Positions 19,644-28,264 of a DNA stretch of 64,000 nucleotides are shown piece by piece. The stretch lies in NCBI GenBank assembly GCA_028135785.1, contig JAOIHS010000001.1:127194-191193 (forward strand). The letters are read 5' to 3'. Both the position numbers and the translations under genes were made by a program. Numbering within the stretch: the stretch's first letter is position 1; each line of letters opens with the position of its first letter. The stretch is from SAR86 cluster bacterium (lineage in GTDB: Bacteria; Pseudomonadota; Gammaproteobacteria; Magnimaribacterales; AG-339-G14). The notes below the pieces were generated by a model. The model searched no databases. It worked only from the letters and a program-made list of their open reading frames with translations, and was not told the origin of the DNA.

Positions 19644-20129
19644 ATGATATTTAAAAACTTATTTTTAATCTTCCTTCTAAGTATTATTTCTAGCTGTTCA
19701 TCTATTCCTTTAAATAGCACGGATAATCAAAAGAGAATTCTTGGTAAATTTTCTTTCTTTTCTTCAACTGATTATTTATCAGGCAAGCTCATGCTATCCA
19801 AGGACGAAAATATTAGTCAATTAAAATTATCTATCTCAGGCGTACCCAGATCTTTTTTAATTACTGAGTATAAGAATGCTGATTCCTTTAATTATAAATA
19901 TAATTTTAATGAATCTTTGGATGTATCTCCTGTCAAAAGCTTAATTGAGAATATTTCTATTTCTAAACTTATTTTTTGGTTATTGATTAAGTGCGATTTA
20001 GAGGATTGCAAGCCCTTCCTTAATGGGAATATAAGTATTAAAAAAAAGGAATTTTTTAAAAATGGAAAAATTAAAAAAGTTGTTGGAAAATCTGATAATT
20101 ATCAATTTGCCTTAATTTTAAAATCGTGA
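19644..20129 (+). CDS. lolB: outer-membrane lipoprotein receptor LolB-like
   Basis: 161 residues with a lipoprotein signal peptide: hydrophobic 5-16 and lipobox ISSC with the acylated C18. LolB receives lipoproteins from LolA and inserts them in the outer membrane. The mature part is short for LolB (E. coli 207) and has diverged, but the [24 protein letters not shown] strands fit the fold, and the position upstream of ispE, divergent from prfA, is the classic lolB site. The 3' end overlaps ispE by 4 bases. Confidence 0.8.
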   Translation: MIFKNLFLIFLLSIISSCSSIPLNSTDNQKRILGKFSFFSSTDYLSGKLMLSKDENISQLKLSISGVPRSFLITEYKNADSFNYKYNFNESLDVSPVKSLIENISISKLIFWLLIKCDLEDCKPFLNGNISIKKKEFFKNGKIKKVVGKSDNYQFALILKS

Positions 20130-20938
20130 ATTTTAGTTCGCCAGCAAAAATTAATTTAGGCTTGGATGTTTTGAGGAAAAGATCAGATGGTTATCATGAT
20201 ATCGAGACAGTATTTCAATTTTTAGATTGGGGCGATACTTTAGAATTTTCAATAGAAACTAATGAAACTGAAATAATTTGTCCACAAATAGATGCAAGTC
20301 AAAATCTAGTTTTAAAAGCAGTAAATTTATTAAAAGAAATTACTGGTACTAAAAAAAATGTGCAGATAAGAATACATAAAAATATACCAATTGGATCTGG
20401 CTTAGGCGGAGGTAGCTCAAATGCTGCTACAGCAATGAAAGTTTTGAATGAATTATGGGGGCTTAAATTAACCAAAAATGAATTAAAAAAAATATCTGTT
20501 TCGATAGGTGCTGACTTGCCAATATTTATTGAAGGTCTAGCTTCTAAGGCTGAAGGAGTTGGTGATATTTTGACCGAAACAAATCCAGAAGAAAAAATAT
20601 TATTAATCATTCTACCAAGGTGCAAAATATCGACAAAAGAAGCTTTTAATAAAATATCATTGAATAATAAAAAAAATATACAAAATGATAGTTTCTTTAA
20701 TTTTTTTGAGAATTGGGCAAGAGGTAATTACAGAGAAATAGAGGATTGTTTTTCTTGGATTGAAAAATATTCTCAAGCTAATCTATCTGGAACTGGATCT
20801 TCAATTTATGCAAAATTTAATTCTTTTGAAGAGGCAAGCAAAATAATAGATAATGCTCCCGAAAGTATGAATTGCTTTTTAACTAAGAGCTTAAATAGAT
20901 CACCTTTACTAGATGAGCTCTACAAAATTGGGGTGTAG
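20126..20938 (+). CDS. ispE: 4-diphosphocytidyl-2-C-methyl-D-erythritol kinase
   Basis: 270 residues of the GHMP kinase family, acting in the non-mevalonate isoprenoid pathway. The N-terminal PAKINLGLDVL..RSDGYHDIETVFQ segment and the ATP loop PIGSGLGGGSSNAA (near 88-101) are diagnostic. Translation starts at GTG (20126), inside the lolB stop (GTGA overlap). The last codons and the stop (20936-20938) lie within the 5' acceptor strand and base 10 of tRNA-Gln, a true CDS/tRNA overlap of 10 bases. Confidence 0.97.
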   Translation: MNFSSPAKINLGLDVLRKRSDGYHDIETVFQFLDWGDTLEFSIETNETEIICPQIDASQNLVLKAVNLLKEITGTKKNVQIRIHKNIPIGSGLGGGSSNAATAMKVLNELWGLKLTKNELKKISVSIGADLPIFIEGLASKAEGVGDILTETNPEEKILLIILPRCKISTKEAFNKISLNNKKNIQNDSFFNFFENWARGNYREIEDCFSWIEKYSQANLSGTGSSIYAKFNSFEEASKIIDNAPESMNCFLTKSLNRSPLLDELYKIGV

Positions 20939-21003
20939 CCAAGCGGTAAGGCAGCGGCTTTTGATGCCGCCATGCGATGGTTCGAATCCATCCACCCCAG
21001 CCA
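20929..21003 (+). tRNA. tRNA-Gln (anticodon TTG)
   Basis: A 75-base cloverleaf: acceptor TGGGGTG pairs with CACCCCA, anticodon stem GCGGC/GCCGC encloses loop TTTTGAT with anticodon TTG, and the T arm has GGTTCGAATCC. The discriminator G and CCA (21001-21003) are encoded. The U1-A72 pair is typical of bacterial tRNA-Gln. It is embedded in the lolB-ispE-prs transcript, with ispE ending inside it and the prs ribosome site touching its 3' end. Confidence 0.97.
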
Positions 21004-21013
21004 GGTGTATAAT

Positions 21014-21967
21014 ATGAGTATGAAAAATAATTTAGTTCTTTTTTCCGGTAACTCTAATGTTGAATTAGCTAAAAAAGTTGCAAAGCAATTGAATATAAAT
21101 TTAGGTGATGCTCTGGTAGATAAATTTAGTGATCACGAAATTAATATCAGGATAGATGAGCATGTTCGAGGAAAAGATGTTTTTATTCTTCAATCAACTT
21201 GTTATCCAACAAACGACAATCTTATGGAGCTTATAATTATGATAGATGCTCTTAGGAGATCATCTGCATCAAGAATAACGGCAGTTATCCCTTATTTTGG
21301 CTACTCTCGACAAGATAGAAGAGTCAGATCAGAAAGAGTCCCTATCAGCGCTAAATTGGTTGCGGATATGTTAGAAAGTTCAGGCATAGATAGGATACTA
21401 ACTATCGAACTTCATTCAGATCAAATTCAAGGTTTTTTTAATGTACCTGTCGATAATGTTTATGGAACAAAAGTAATTTACGATCACATCGTCAAATCAA
21501 AATACGAAAATCAGATTGTTGTTTCTCCTGACGTAGGAGGAGTAGTAAGAGCAAGAGCTCTAGCTAAGCTATTAGATGATGCGGATTTAGCAATAATAGA
21601 TAAGAGAAGAGAAAAAGCTAATTCTTCGCAAGTCATGAACGTTATAGGTGATGTAAAGGATAAAACTTGTATTTTGGTCGATGACATTATTGATACCGCA
21701 GGAACAATTTGCAATGCTGCAGAGGCCTTAAAAGAGTCCGGAGCGCAGAAAGTAATTTCTTATGCTTCGCACGCTGTTTTATCAGGGCCCGCAATTAAAA
21801 GAATTAATGATTCTAAGCTAGACGAATTAATTGTTACTGATACAATCCCTCTCGCAGAAAGTGCTTCTCAGCTTGATAAGATTAAAATCATATCCATGGA
21901 TAAAACACTGGCAGAAGCAATTAATAGAGTTAATAAGGAAGAATCAATTAGTGCTATGTTCCTTTAA
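21014..21967 (+). CDS. prs: ribose-phosphate pyrophosphokinase
   Basis: 317 residues from the ATG at 21014 (E. coli 315). It makes PRPP, the precursor used by HisG here and by nucleotide synthesis. Family marks: [12 protein letters not shown], the [13 protein letters not shown] loop and the PRPP-binding [13 protein letters not shown]. The start is supported by AGGTG at 21003-21007 with 6-base spacing; a second in-frame ATG at 21020 is also possible, and the frame running back into the tRNA is ignored. The ribosome site begins at the last base of tRNA-Gln. Confidence 0.96.
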   Translation: MSMKNNLVLFSGNSNVELAKKVAKQLNINLGDALVDKFSDHEINIRIDEHVRGKDVFILQSTCYPTNDNLMELIIMIDALRRSSASRITAVIPYFGYSRQDRRVRSERVPISAKLVADMLESSGIDRILTIELHSDQIQGFFNVPVDNVYGTKVIYDHIVKSKYENQIVVSPDVGGVVRARALAKLLDDADLAIIDKRREKANSSQVMNVIGDVKDKTCILVDDIIDTAGTICNAAEALKESGAQKVISYASHAVLSGPAIKRINDSKLDELIVTDTIPLAESASQLDKIKIISMDKTLAEAINRVNKEESISAMFL

Positions 21968-21976
21968 GGAGTTTTT

Positions 21977-22672
21977 ATGTCAACACAAACAGAATTAGAA
22001 ATTACATTAAGAGAAGAAACTAACTCTAACGATGCTAAGGCTATACGAAAGGAAGGAGGAGTTCCGGGAATTCTTTATGGATCTGAAGAAGATCCGATAA
22101 AAATTAAACTACTTAGCAAAGATTTAAGAAAAGCCTTAGAACAACCAAGTATTTTTTCACAAGTAATTAATTTAAAAGGGAGTGATAATACCTTTAAAGT
22201 CCTTTTAAAAGATATTCAGTTAAATCCTGCAAGTGATCAACCAATTCATGTAGATTTTCAAAGGGTTTCTAAGAAGTCAAAAATTACACTAAATGTGCCA
22301 ATCAAATATATAAATGAAGATATTTGTGTTGGAGTTAAAAATGAAGGTGGAATGATTTCAAAAAATAAAAATGATATCGAATTAACCTGCTTAGCCGATG
22401 ATCTTCCAGAATTTATTCAAATTGATTGTGAGAATATTTCGTTAAATGCATCTATCATGCAATCTGACTTAATTCTTCCAGAAGGAGTAGAACTTTCTAT
22501 TAATTCATCAAGTGGCCAAGATCAACCTATGGTTTCTTGTTCAGCCACAAGAGCGGCTTTAGATATTGAAGAAGAAATCGGTGAAGGTGAAGAAGGCGAA
22601 GGCATCGAAGGCGAAGATAATTCTGAAGGCTCTTCTGAATCTGGTGACGAAACCTCTAAAGACGAGGGTTAG
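21977..22672 (+). CDS. rplY: 50S ribosomal protein L25 (CTC form)
   Basis: 231 residues: an L25 5S-rRNA-binding domain (1-95) and the second beta domain of the long CTC/TL5 form (to about 195), then a tail of about 35 residues almost wholly Glu, Asp, Gly and Ser. A strong AAGGAG (21966-21971) precedes the ATG, one of the best ribosome sites in the window. It follows prs by 9 bases, as in most gammaproteobacteria. Confidence 0.96.
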   Translation: MSTQTELEITLREETNSNDAKAIRKEGGVPGILYGSEEDPIKIKLLSKDLRKALEQPSIFSQVINLKGSDNTFKVLLKDIQLNPASDQPIHVDFQRVSKKSKITLNVPIKYINEDICVGVKNEGGMISKNKNDIELTCLADDLPEFIQIDCENISLNASIMQSDLILPEGVELSINSSSGQDQPMVSCSATRAALDIEEEIGEGEEGEGIEGEDNSEGSSESGDETSKDEG

Positions 22673-22687
22673 TAATCATCTTCAGCT

Positions 22688-23263
22688 ATGAATAAATTCC
22701 TTATAGCTGGACTAGGAAATCCAGGTTCAAGGTATTCCAAAACTCGACATAATGCAGGAACAGATTTTGTAGAGTTATTAAATAAAATAAAAGATATATC
22801 CCCAAGAGAAGTAAAGTCTTTAAAGGGTCATTTATCTTCAATAGAAATATCTGGAGTGGAAGTAAATATTTTAATTCCGAGTGTTTTCATGAACCATAGC
22901 GGTCATTCTTTAAAACCAACAATAAAAAAATTAAATATTCCTCTAGAGAAAGTTCTTATAATCCATGACGATTTAGATTTGCCTTCGGGCGCCTGTAAAT
23001 TAAAGGATGGTGGTGGCGATGGTGGTCATAATGGATTGAAAAGCATCGTTGAAAGTCTTGGCGGTAAAAATAACTTTAAAAGAATGAGGCTTGGCATAGG
23101 TCATCCAGGAAATTCTAAATTAGTTAATAAGTATGTCATCCAAAAAGGCTCTCCTGATGAGAGAAAAGAAAGAAAGGATGCAATTAAACAAGGATTAAAT
23201 ATAATCGATTTAATAATAAATGATCAATGGGATATAGCTCTTAATAAGCTTCACACAAAATAA
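22688..23263 (+). CDS. pth: peptidyl-tRNA hydrolase
   Basis: 191 residues (E. coli 194). It recycles peptidyl-tRNA dropped by ribosomes. The active site is complete: N11 and catalytic H21 in GLGNPG..TRHNAG, the MNHSG segment, and HDDLDLPSG with the partner Asp. The following GGGDGGHNGLKSI loop is also conserved. It overlaps the ychF start by one base (TAATG), the standard pth-ychF pair. Confidence 0.98.
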   Translation: MNKFLIAGLGNPGSRYSKTRHNAGTDFVELLNKIKDISPREVKSLKGHLSSIEISGVEVNILIPSVFMNHSGHSLKPTIKKLNIPLEKVLIIHDDLDLPSGACKLKDGGGDGGHNGLKSIVESLGGKNNFKRMRLGIGHPGNSKLVNKYVIQKGSPDERKERKDAIKQGLNIIDLIINDQWDIALNKLHTK

Positions 23264-24348
23264 TGTCAGTAAAATGTGGAATTGTTGGACTTCCTAATGT
23301 TGGAAAGTCGACTCTATTTAATGCCCTCACCTCAGCGGGAATACAGGCTGAAAATTTTCCATTTTGCACTATTGATCCTAATATAGGGATTGTAAATGTT
23401 CCAGATTCAAGACTTCAAGACTTAGAAAATATAGTAAAATCTCAAAAAGTAGTACCAGCAATTGTTGAGTTCGTAGATATTGCTGGTTTAGTATCTGGCG
23501 CATCTAAAGGCGAAGGTTTAGGAAATAAGTTTTTAGGTCACATAAGAGAAACTCAAGCAATAGCTCATGTGGTTAGATGTTTTGAAGATGAGAACATAAC
23601 ACATGTCCATGAAAAAATAGATCCAGTAGCCGATATTGAAATCATTGAAACAGAATTAATCTTATCTGATTTAGAAACTTTAGAAAAAGCAAAAGAAAAC
23701 TTAAATAAAAAAATTAAAGGCGGAGATAAATATATTTCTGAAAAGATAGAAGTTATTACTATATTAATTTCAGAGTTAGAAAAAGGAATAAATGCTCGAA
23801 GCGTAGCTTTAAATAAATCTAAACTAGATTTAATAAAAGAATTTAATTTAATATCTTTGAAGCCAGTTATATATGTTGCTAACGTCAGCGAAAATCAAAA
23901 AGATGGAGCGGCTTTAGATGTAGTCCGAGAGAAAGCTCAAAGTGATAATTCTGAGGTGATAATCATGTGCAATCAGCTTGAAGCAGAAATAAGTGAACTA
24001 GGCGAAGATAAAGATGAATTTCTTAAAGAAGTCGGACTAGAAGAACCTGGTTTAAATAGACTCATAAAAGTTGCGTATCACACGTTAGGCCTAAGAACTT
24101 ATTTCACTGCAGGAGAAAAAGAAGTTAGGTCTTGGGTCATAAGAGATGGCTTTACTGCCCCTCAAGCAGCAGGAGTTATTCATACGGACTTTGAAAAAGG
24201 CTTTATTAGAGCCGAAACTGTAAGTTTCGATGACTATATTAACTACGATGGAGAACAAGGATCTAAAGCAGCAGGAAAATGGAGATCTGAAGGTTCTGAG
24301 TATATTGTTAATGATGGGGATGTAATTCTTTTTAGATTCAACGTTTAA
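23263..24348 (+). CDS. ychF: ribosome-binding ATPase YchF (Obg family)
   Basis: 361 residues (E. coli 363). G1 loop GLPNVGKST (8-16) and switch II DIAGLV are present, followed by a helical insertion and a C-terminal TGS domain (TYFTAGEKEVRSWVI onwards). YchF binds ribosomes and prefers ATP over GTP because of its altered G4 motif (here NVSE instead of NKxD). Last protein gene of the lolB-to-ychF run. Confidence 0.97.
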   Translation: MSVKCGIVGLPNVGKSTLFNALTSAGIQAENFPFCTIDPNIGIVNVPDSRLQDLENIVKSQKVVPAIVEFVDIAGLVSGASKGEGLGNKFLGHIRETQAIAHVVRCFEDENITHVHEKIDPVADIEIIETELILSDLETLEKAKENLNKKIKGGDKYISEKIEVITILISELEKGINARSVALNKSKLDLIKEFNLISLKPVIYVANVSENQKDGAALDVVREKAQSDNSEVIIMCNQLEAEISELGEDKDEFLKEVGLEEPGLNRLIKVAYHTLGLRTYFTAGEKEVRSWVIRDGFTAPQAAGVIHTDFEKGFIRAETVSFDDYINYDGEQGSKAAGKWRSEGSEYIVNDGDVILFRFNV

Positions 24349-24352
24349 GAGC

Positions 24353-24381
24353 TTGACATTCTTTAGCTTGATAACGAGAAT
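24353..24381 (+). promoter_or_regulatory. candidate promoter for tRNA-Met
   Basis: A perfect TTGACA (24353-24358) begins 4 bases after the ychF stop and is followed after 17 bases by GAGAAT (24376-24381). The predicted start lies 2-4 bases before the mature tRNA 5' end at 24391. Confidence 0.6.
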
Positions 24382-24390
24382 CCAACCTTT

Positions 24391-24467
24391 GGCTATGTAG
24401 CTCAGCTGGTTAGAGCGCAGCATTCATAATGCTGAGGTCCTGTGTTCAAGTCACAGCATAGCCACCA
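24391..24467 (+). tRNA. elongator tRNA-Met (anticodon CAT)
   Basis: A 77-base cloverleaf: acceptor GGCTATG/CATAGCC, D arm AGCTCAGCTGGTTAGAGC, anticodon stem CAGCA/TGCTG with loop TTCATAA, and encoded CCA at 24465-24467. The full 1-72 pair (G-C) excludes the initiator. The CAT anticodon could in principle belong to tRNA-Ile2 (lysidine-modified by TilS, encoded at 61747-62724), but the sequence is close to elongator tRNA-Met of E. coli. Confidence 0.93.
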
Positions 24468-24479
24468 AGAATTAATTCA

Positions 24480-24869
24480 TTATTTTTCAGATGAGCATTT
24501 GTCTATTTGAAGGATTTGCATTTCCTCTAAAACAGATAAAGTATCTCTAAATTCATTAACAGTCGGATCAACAGAACTTGATTTAAATCCAAAGAAGTTT
24601 GTTCCTCTTCGAGGATTATTAGTTTGTATTCCTATAGAAGTTGATGCAGTTGATCGATTAGCGTTTTCAGTTAATCTATCGGCGATATCTTTTAAAATAC
24701 CTTGAACACGAACTATTTGAAGATTTAGTTCAGTGCAATTTAAAGAACTCGTATCGAATTCAAGATGCTTAGCTTTATAGTCAGAATTTTCCTCATATAT
24801 GCCTATTGGAAGCGCACACCCTACAATAATCAAAGATAATAATAGAACAAAAAAGTTGTTTATTTTCAT
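24480..24869 (-). CDS. small lipoprotein of unknown function
   Basis: 129 residues that I do not recognise. A lipoprotein signal peptide is clear: hydrophobic 6-16, lipobox IVGC with acyl-accepting C18, and no Asp at +2. The mature part has about 110 residues, two more cysteines (near positions 44 and 125) that could form a disulfide, a probable helix in the LNLQIVRVQGILKDIADRL stretch, and a Ser/Thr/Asn-rich middle. A GGGGGGA run lies 5 bases before the ATG. It sits alone between tRNA-Met and the end of pnp, with its own candidate promoter. Confidence 0.75.
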   Translation of the reverse strand: MKINNFFVLLLSLIIVGCALPIGIYEENSDYKAKHLEFDTSSLNCTELNLQIVRVQGILKDIADRLTENANRSTASTSIGIQTNNPRRGTNFFGFKSSSVDPTVNEFRDTLSVLEEMQILQIDKCSSEK

Positions 24870-24923
24870 GATATCCCCCCAGATTTTTCATGTTTTATTT
24901 TTACACATCCTTGTAGTGAATTT

Positions 24924-24952
24924 AGTATGCAGATTAAAGTAACTTTTTACAA
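24924..24952 (-). promoter_or_regulatory. candidate promoter for the 24480-24869 lipoprotein
   Basis: Minus-strand TTGTAA (24952-24947), 17 bases, CATACT (24929-24924). It lies in the gap after the pnp stop. An AT-rich inverted repeat with 8-base arms (24935-24942 and 24959-24966, 16-base loop) overlaps it and could weakly terminate pnp transcripts, though no U-tract follows. Confidence 0.35.
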
Positions 24953-24970
24953 AATAAATTACTTTAAAAT

Positions 24971-27064
24971 TTATTCGCTAGGCCCTTCTACAGCCTTCAT
25001 ACTTAGCTTAACTTTTCCTCTATCGTCTATGCCGATTACTTTGATATCGACTTCTTCTCCTTCTACAAGGTAATCAGATACGTTTTTAACTCTTTCCTGA
25101 GCTATCTCAGATACATGAACTAATCCTTCTTTTCCGTTATCAAAGGATACAAATGCTCCAAAGTCTACTATTTTAAGGACGGTACCTGTGCAAATTAAGC
25201 CAACTTCGGGTTCAGCGGTCATAGATTCAATAATTGCTAATGCCTCTTCCCTATCTTCTCTACTTCGCCCATAAATACTAATCTGACCTCTGTCATTAAT
25301 GTCAATATTAGTCGAAGTTTGTTCAGTTATTTTCTTAATTGTGGCTCCACCTTTTCCAATAACTTCACCAATTTTATTTTTTGGAATTGAAGTTTTCAAA
25401 GCTTGAGGGGCCAACTCAGAAAGTTCCGGTCTTGATTCACTTAAAACTTTAGCCATTTCTCCAAGTATATGAGTTCTGGCTATGTTCGCTTTTCCTAGTG
25501 CATCTTCGAGAATTTGTTCATTGATTCCAGCTATCTTAATATCCATTTGAAGAGCTGTAATACCATCGGATGTTCCAGCGACTTTAAAGTCCATATCACC
25601 AAGATGATCTTCATCACCAAGAATATCTGTTATTACACAATGCTGATCATTGTCCTTAACTAGACCCATAGCAATTCCCGCAACCGGTTTTTTTAGAGGT
25701 ATCCCAGCATCCATCATAGCCAGACTTGAAGCACAAACTGTAGCCATTGAGCTAGAGCCGTTAGACTCTGTTATCTCAGATACTACTCTAATTGCATATT
25801 CAAAGTCTTCTGGGCTGGGTATAACAGCTTCTAGAGCTCTTCTAGCTAACTTTCCATGACCAATTTCTCTTCTTTTGGGATTTCCCATCATTCCAGCTTC
25901 GCCTACAGAGTATGGAGGGAAATTATAATGAAGCATAAAAGGATCCTTAGAGTCTCCTTGTAAAGAGTCTATTAACTGAGAGAGTTTTAAAGAATCTACA
26001 GTAGCAACTGCTATTGATTGAGTTTCTCCTCTTGTAAATAAAGATGATCCATGTGCCTGTTTGAGCATTCCTGTTTCTACTGAAATAGGACGAACCGTAT
26101 CTAAATCTCTTCCATCTATTCTTGGCTCGCCATTGAGAAGTCTGGTTCTAACAATTTTAGATTCAAGAGCTTTGAAGTGGTTTGAAGCTTCTTTTAAAAC
26201 ATCTTCATTTTCACTATCAATTTCTGAAACTAAAATTTCCTTCGCAGCTGCAACAGCATCTTGTCTACTAGTTTTTTCAGCAATCTGATAAGCATCTTTC
26301 AACAAGTCAGAAGTTTTTTCTTCAACCAGAACCTTCAAAGCTTGATCCTCTTCAGGGAGAGAAACTTCAATAGGAACAATAGTTGCTTGTGAAACCATTT
26401 CTTCTATAAGCTCTAAACTTGGTTTCATTTCCTGTTGAGCAAATAGTATTGCTCCTAACATTTGATCTTCTGTCAACTCAGAAGCTTCTGATTCAACCAT
26501 AAATACAGCATCTTCTGATCCAGCGATCACCATATCTAGTTGAGATTCTTTTAATGATTCAATACCAGGATTTAAAATATAATTTCCGTCTATGTATCCA
26601 ACTCTAGCTGCAGATAATGGCCCAGAGAATGGAAGACCAGACAGTTGCAATGCAGCTGATACACCTATTAAAGAAATAATATCTGCCGTATCGTCTTTAT
26701 CAATAGACATTACCGTACATACTACTTGCACTTCTTGAGTATATCCTTTGGGAAATAATGGTCTTATAGGTCTATCTATCAACCTTGAAGTTAGTACTTC
26801 AGTTTCTGAAGGTCTGCCTTCTCTTCTAAAAAAACTTCCAGGTATTTTTCCTGCTGCATAAAATTTCTCTATGTAGTTAACAGTTAAAGGAAAAAAACTT
26901 TGTCCGGGTTTTTGTGCTCCAGCAACAACTGTAACCAGAACTTGTGTATCTCCGGATGATGCCATAACTGAGGCAGTTGCTTGTCTTGCTACTTTTCCAG
27001 TCTCAAGAGTGACTTCTTTTCCTGCAATAGTTTTTGTACAGGTGATGATCTTTGATGTATCCAT
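24971..27064 (-). CDS. pnp: polyribonucleotide nucleotidyltransferase (PNPase)
   Basis: 697 residues (E. coli 711). It degrades RNA 3' to 5' using phosphate, usually in the degradosome. Two RNase PH domains (about 10-230 and 310-545) are followed by a KH domain (IGEVIGKGGATIKKI, near 566) and an S1 domain (EVGLICTGTVLKIVDFGAFV, near 620 onwards). The FFRREGRPSETEVLTSRLIDRP stretch is conserved. Last gene of the rimP-to-pnp operon, 41 bases after rpsO, with a small hairpin in that gap. Confidence 0.98.
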   Translation of the reverse strand: MDTSKIITCTKTIAGKEVTLETGKVARQATASVMASSGDTQVLVTVVAGAQKPGQSFFPLTVNYIEKFYAAGKIPGSFFRREGRPSETEVLTSRLIDRPIRPLFPKGYTQEVQVVCTVMSIDKDDTADIISLIGVSAALQLSGLPFSGPLSAARVGYIDGNYILNPGIESLKESQLDMVIAGSEDAVFMVESEASELTEDQMLGAILFAQQEMKPSLELIEEMVSQATIVPIEVSLPEEDQALKVLVEEKTSDLLKDAYQIAEKTSRQDAVAAAKEILVSEIDSENEDVLKEASNHFKALESKIVRTRLLNGEPRIDGRDLDTVRPISVETGMLKQAHGSSLFTRGETQSIAVATVDSLKLSQLIDSLQGDSKDPFMLHYNFPPYSVGEAGMMGNPKRREIGHGKLARRALEAVIPSPEDFEYAIRVVSEITESNGSSSMATVCASSLAMMDAGIPLKKPVAGIAMGLVKDNDQHCVITDILGDEDHLGDMDFKVAGTSDGITALQMDIKIAGINEQILEDALGKANIARTHILGEMAKVLSESRPELSELAPQALKTSIPKNKIGEVIGKGGATIKKITEQTSTNIDINDRGQISIYGRSREDREEALAIIESMTAEPEVGLICTGTVLKIVDFGAFVSFDNGKEGLVHVSEIAQERVKNVSDYLVEGEEVDIKVIGIDDRGKVKLSMKAVEGPSE

Positions 27065-27088
27065 AATATTTATTTGTAATTGGGTTAA

Positions 27089-27104
27089 TTAGATAGAAAT
27101 CTAA
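27089..27104 (-). promoter_or_regulatory. hairpin in the rpsO-pnp gap
   Basis: Perfect 6-bp stem TTAGAT/ATCTAA with a 4-base loop, at the rpsO end of the pnp leader. In E. coli the same gap holds an rpsO terminator and an RNase III-cut stem through which PNPase regulates its own mRNA. This one is far smaller, so equivalence is only a suggestion. Confidence 0.35.
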
Positions 27105-27105
27105 A

Positions 27106-27375
27106 CTATTTTCTTAAATTTAGCTCTTTAAGTATTGCACTGTATTTCTTAAGATCATTTTTCTTAAGGTAATCAAGAAGTTTTCTTCTTTTATTAACCA
27201 TTCGAATAAGACCTTGTCGAGAGTGATGATCTTTTTTATGCTCATCAAAATGATTTTGAAGAGCTAAAATATTTGCAGTGAGCACGGCTATCTGGACCTC
27301 GGGAGATCCTGTGTCCGTTTCTGATCTAGCATGTTTGCTGATCACTTCTCTTTTTTTATCAGTTCCTAAACTCAA
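27106..27375 (-). CDS. rpsO: 30S ribosomal protein S15
   Basis: 89 residues, identical in length to E. coli S15. Family segments: GSPEVQIAVLTANI, HFDEHKKDHHSRQGLIRMVNKRRKLLDYL and the late KYSAILKELNLR. It binds 16S rRNA early in 30S assembly. It lies between truB and pnp, the universal gammaproteobacterial order. Confidence 0.98.
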   Translation of the reverse strand: MSLGTDKKREVISKHARSETDTGSPEVQIAVLTANILALQNHFDEHKKDHHSRQGLIRMVNKRRKLLDYLKKNDLKKYSAILKELNLRK

Positions 27376-27395
27376 GAACTTCCTCCATTCTAGTT

Positions 27396-28262
27396 TTAAT
27401 CAATAGTTAATAATCTTTTTGGCTTTAGATAGCCCTCACAGTTTTCAACAATTCCTTTAAAAATTTTATTTTCATCAAACAATCTAAGGAATCTATCTTC
27501 ACTGGTCAATTTCATTTCAACTTTTTGACCTTTAGTTATTTTATCTATAATTTCAGGTGCGCATTGTATCTTATTAAGGCAGTTAAGGGCATCCCCCGGA
27601 GGAATAATTTTTTTGGAGATATTATCTTGGTCAATTAAGTCTAAATCTTGAGCCTCTTCTATTTTGAAATTTGCTGATTCTATTCTCCTTAAATTACCTA
27701 AAGTCCCTAAAGTTCCTAGCTTCTTGGCGATATCTTGAGCTAAAACCCTTATGTAAGTTCCTTTTCCGCAATTTATAATTATTTTAAGGGTTTTATCTTC
27801 AAGAGAAATATATTTAATTGAATTAATTGTTATTTTTCTTGGCTTAATATCTAAAGAAATTCCTTTCCTGGCATATTTATATAAAGACTTTCCTTTGTAC
27901 TTTAGAGAAGAATACATGGGTGGAATTTGGCAAATATCACCTACGAAGCTGTTCAAAACATTAATTATTTCATTTTTTTTAGGAGTAAATAAACTTGAAT
28001 TAATGATTTCTCCTTCCATATCACCAGTTGAAGTCTGATTCCCGAATAAAATTTCTGCCTCATAAGTTTTGGAATGTGCAGCAAGATAATCTGTAAATCT
28101 TGTCATTTGACCTAAACAAACAATCAATATTCCAGTTGCTAAAGGATCCAAAGTACCGGCATGTCCAATTTTTTCTTTGCCAATAATTTTTTTTAGTTTT
28201 CTTATATGCTCCCCTGAGGAAACTCTATAAGGTTTGTCTATAATTAATACACCGGATAACAT
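27396..28262 (-). CDS. truB: tRNA pseudouridine-55 synthase
   Basis: 288 residues (E. coli 314). It makes pseudouridine 55 in the tRNA T loop. The catalytic aspartate is D39 in KIGHAGTLDPLATG; the KTYEAEILFG and CGKGTYIRVLAQDI segments also match. The C-terminal PUA region is short. It starts 2 bases after rbfA. Confidence 0.97.
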   Translation of the reverse strand: MLSGVLIIDKPYRVSSGEHIRKLKKIIGKEKIGHAGTLDPLATGILIVCLGQMTRFTDYLAAHSKTYEAEILFGNQTSTGDMEGEIINSSLFTPKKNEIINVLNSFVGDICQIPPMYSSLKYKGKSLYKYARKGISLDIKPRKITINSIKYISLEDKTLKIIINCGKGTYIRVLAQDIAKKLGTLGTLGNLRRIESANFKIEEAQDLDLIDQDNISKKIIPPGDALNCLNKIQCAPEIIDKITKGQKVEMKLTSEDRFLRLFDENKIFKGIVENCEGYLKPKRLLTID

Positions 28263-28264
28263 CT

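Noticed and set aside
19595-19720. Extended N-terminus for prfA
   Set aside because: The added 42 residues are hydrophobic and basic, absent from RF1 proteins, and overlap the divergent lolB start.
24391-24467. tRNA with CAT anticodon as tRNA-Ile2 (lysidine-modified)
   Set aside because: Stems and loops are close to elongator tRNA-Met; without the full tRNA set this cannot be fully excluded, but Met is the better fit.
24935-24966. 8-base inverted repeat after pnp as an intrinsic terminator
   Set aside because: The stem is nearly all A-T, the loop is 16 bases and no U-tract follows on the minus strand.
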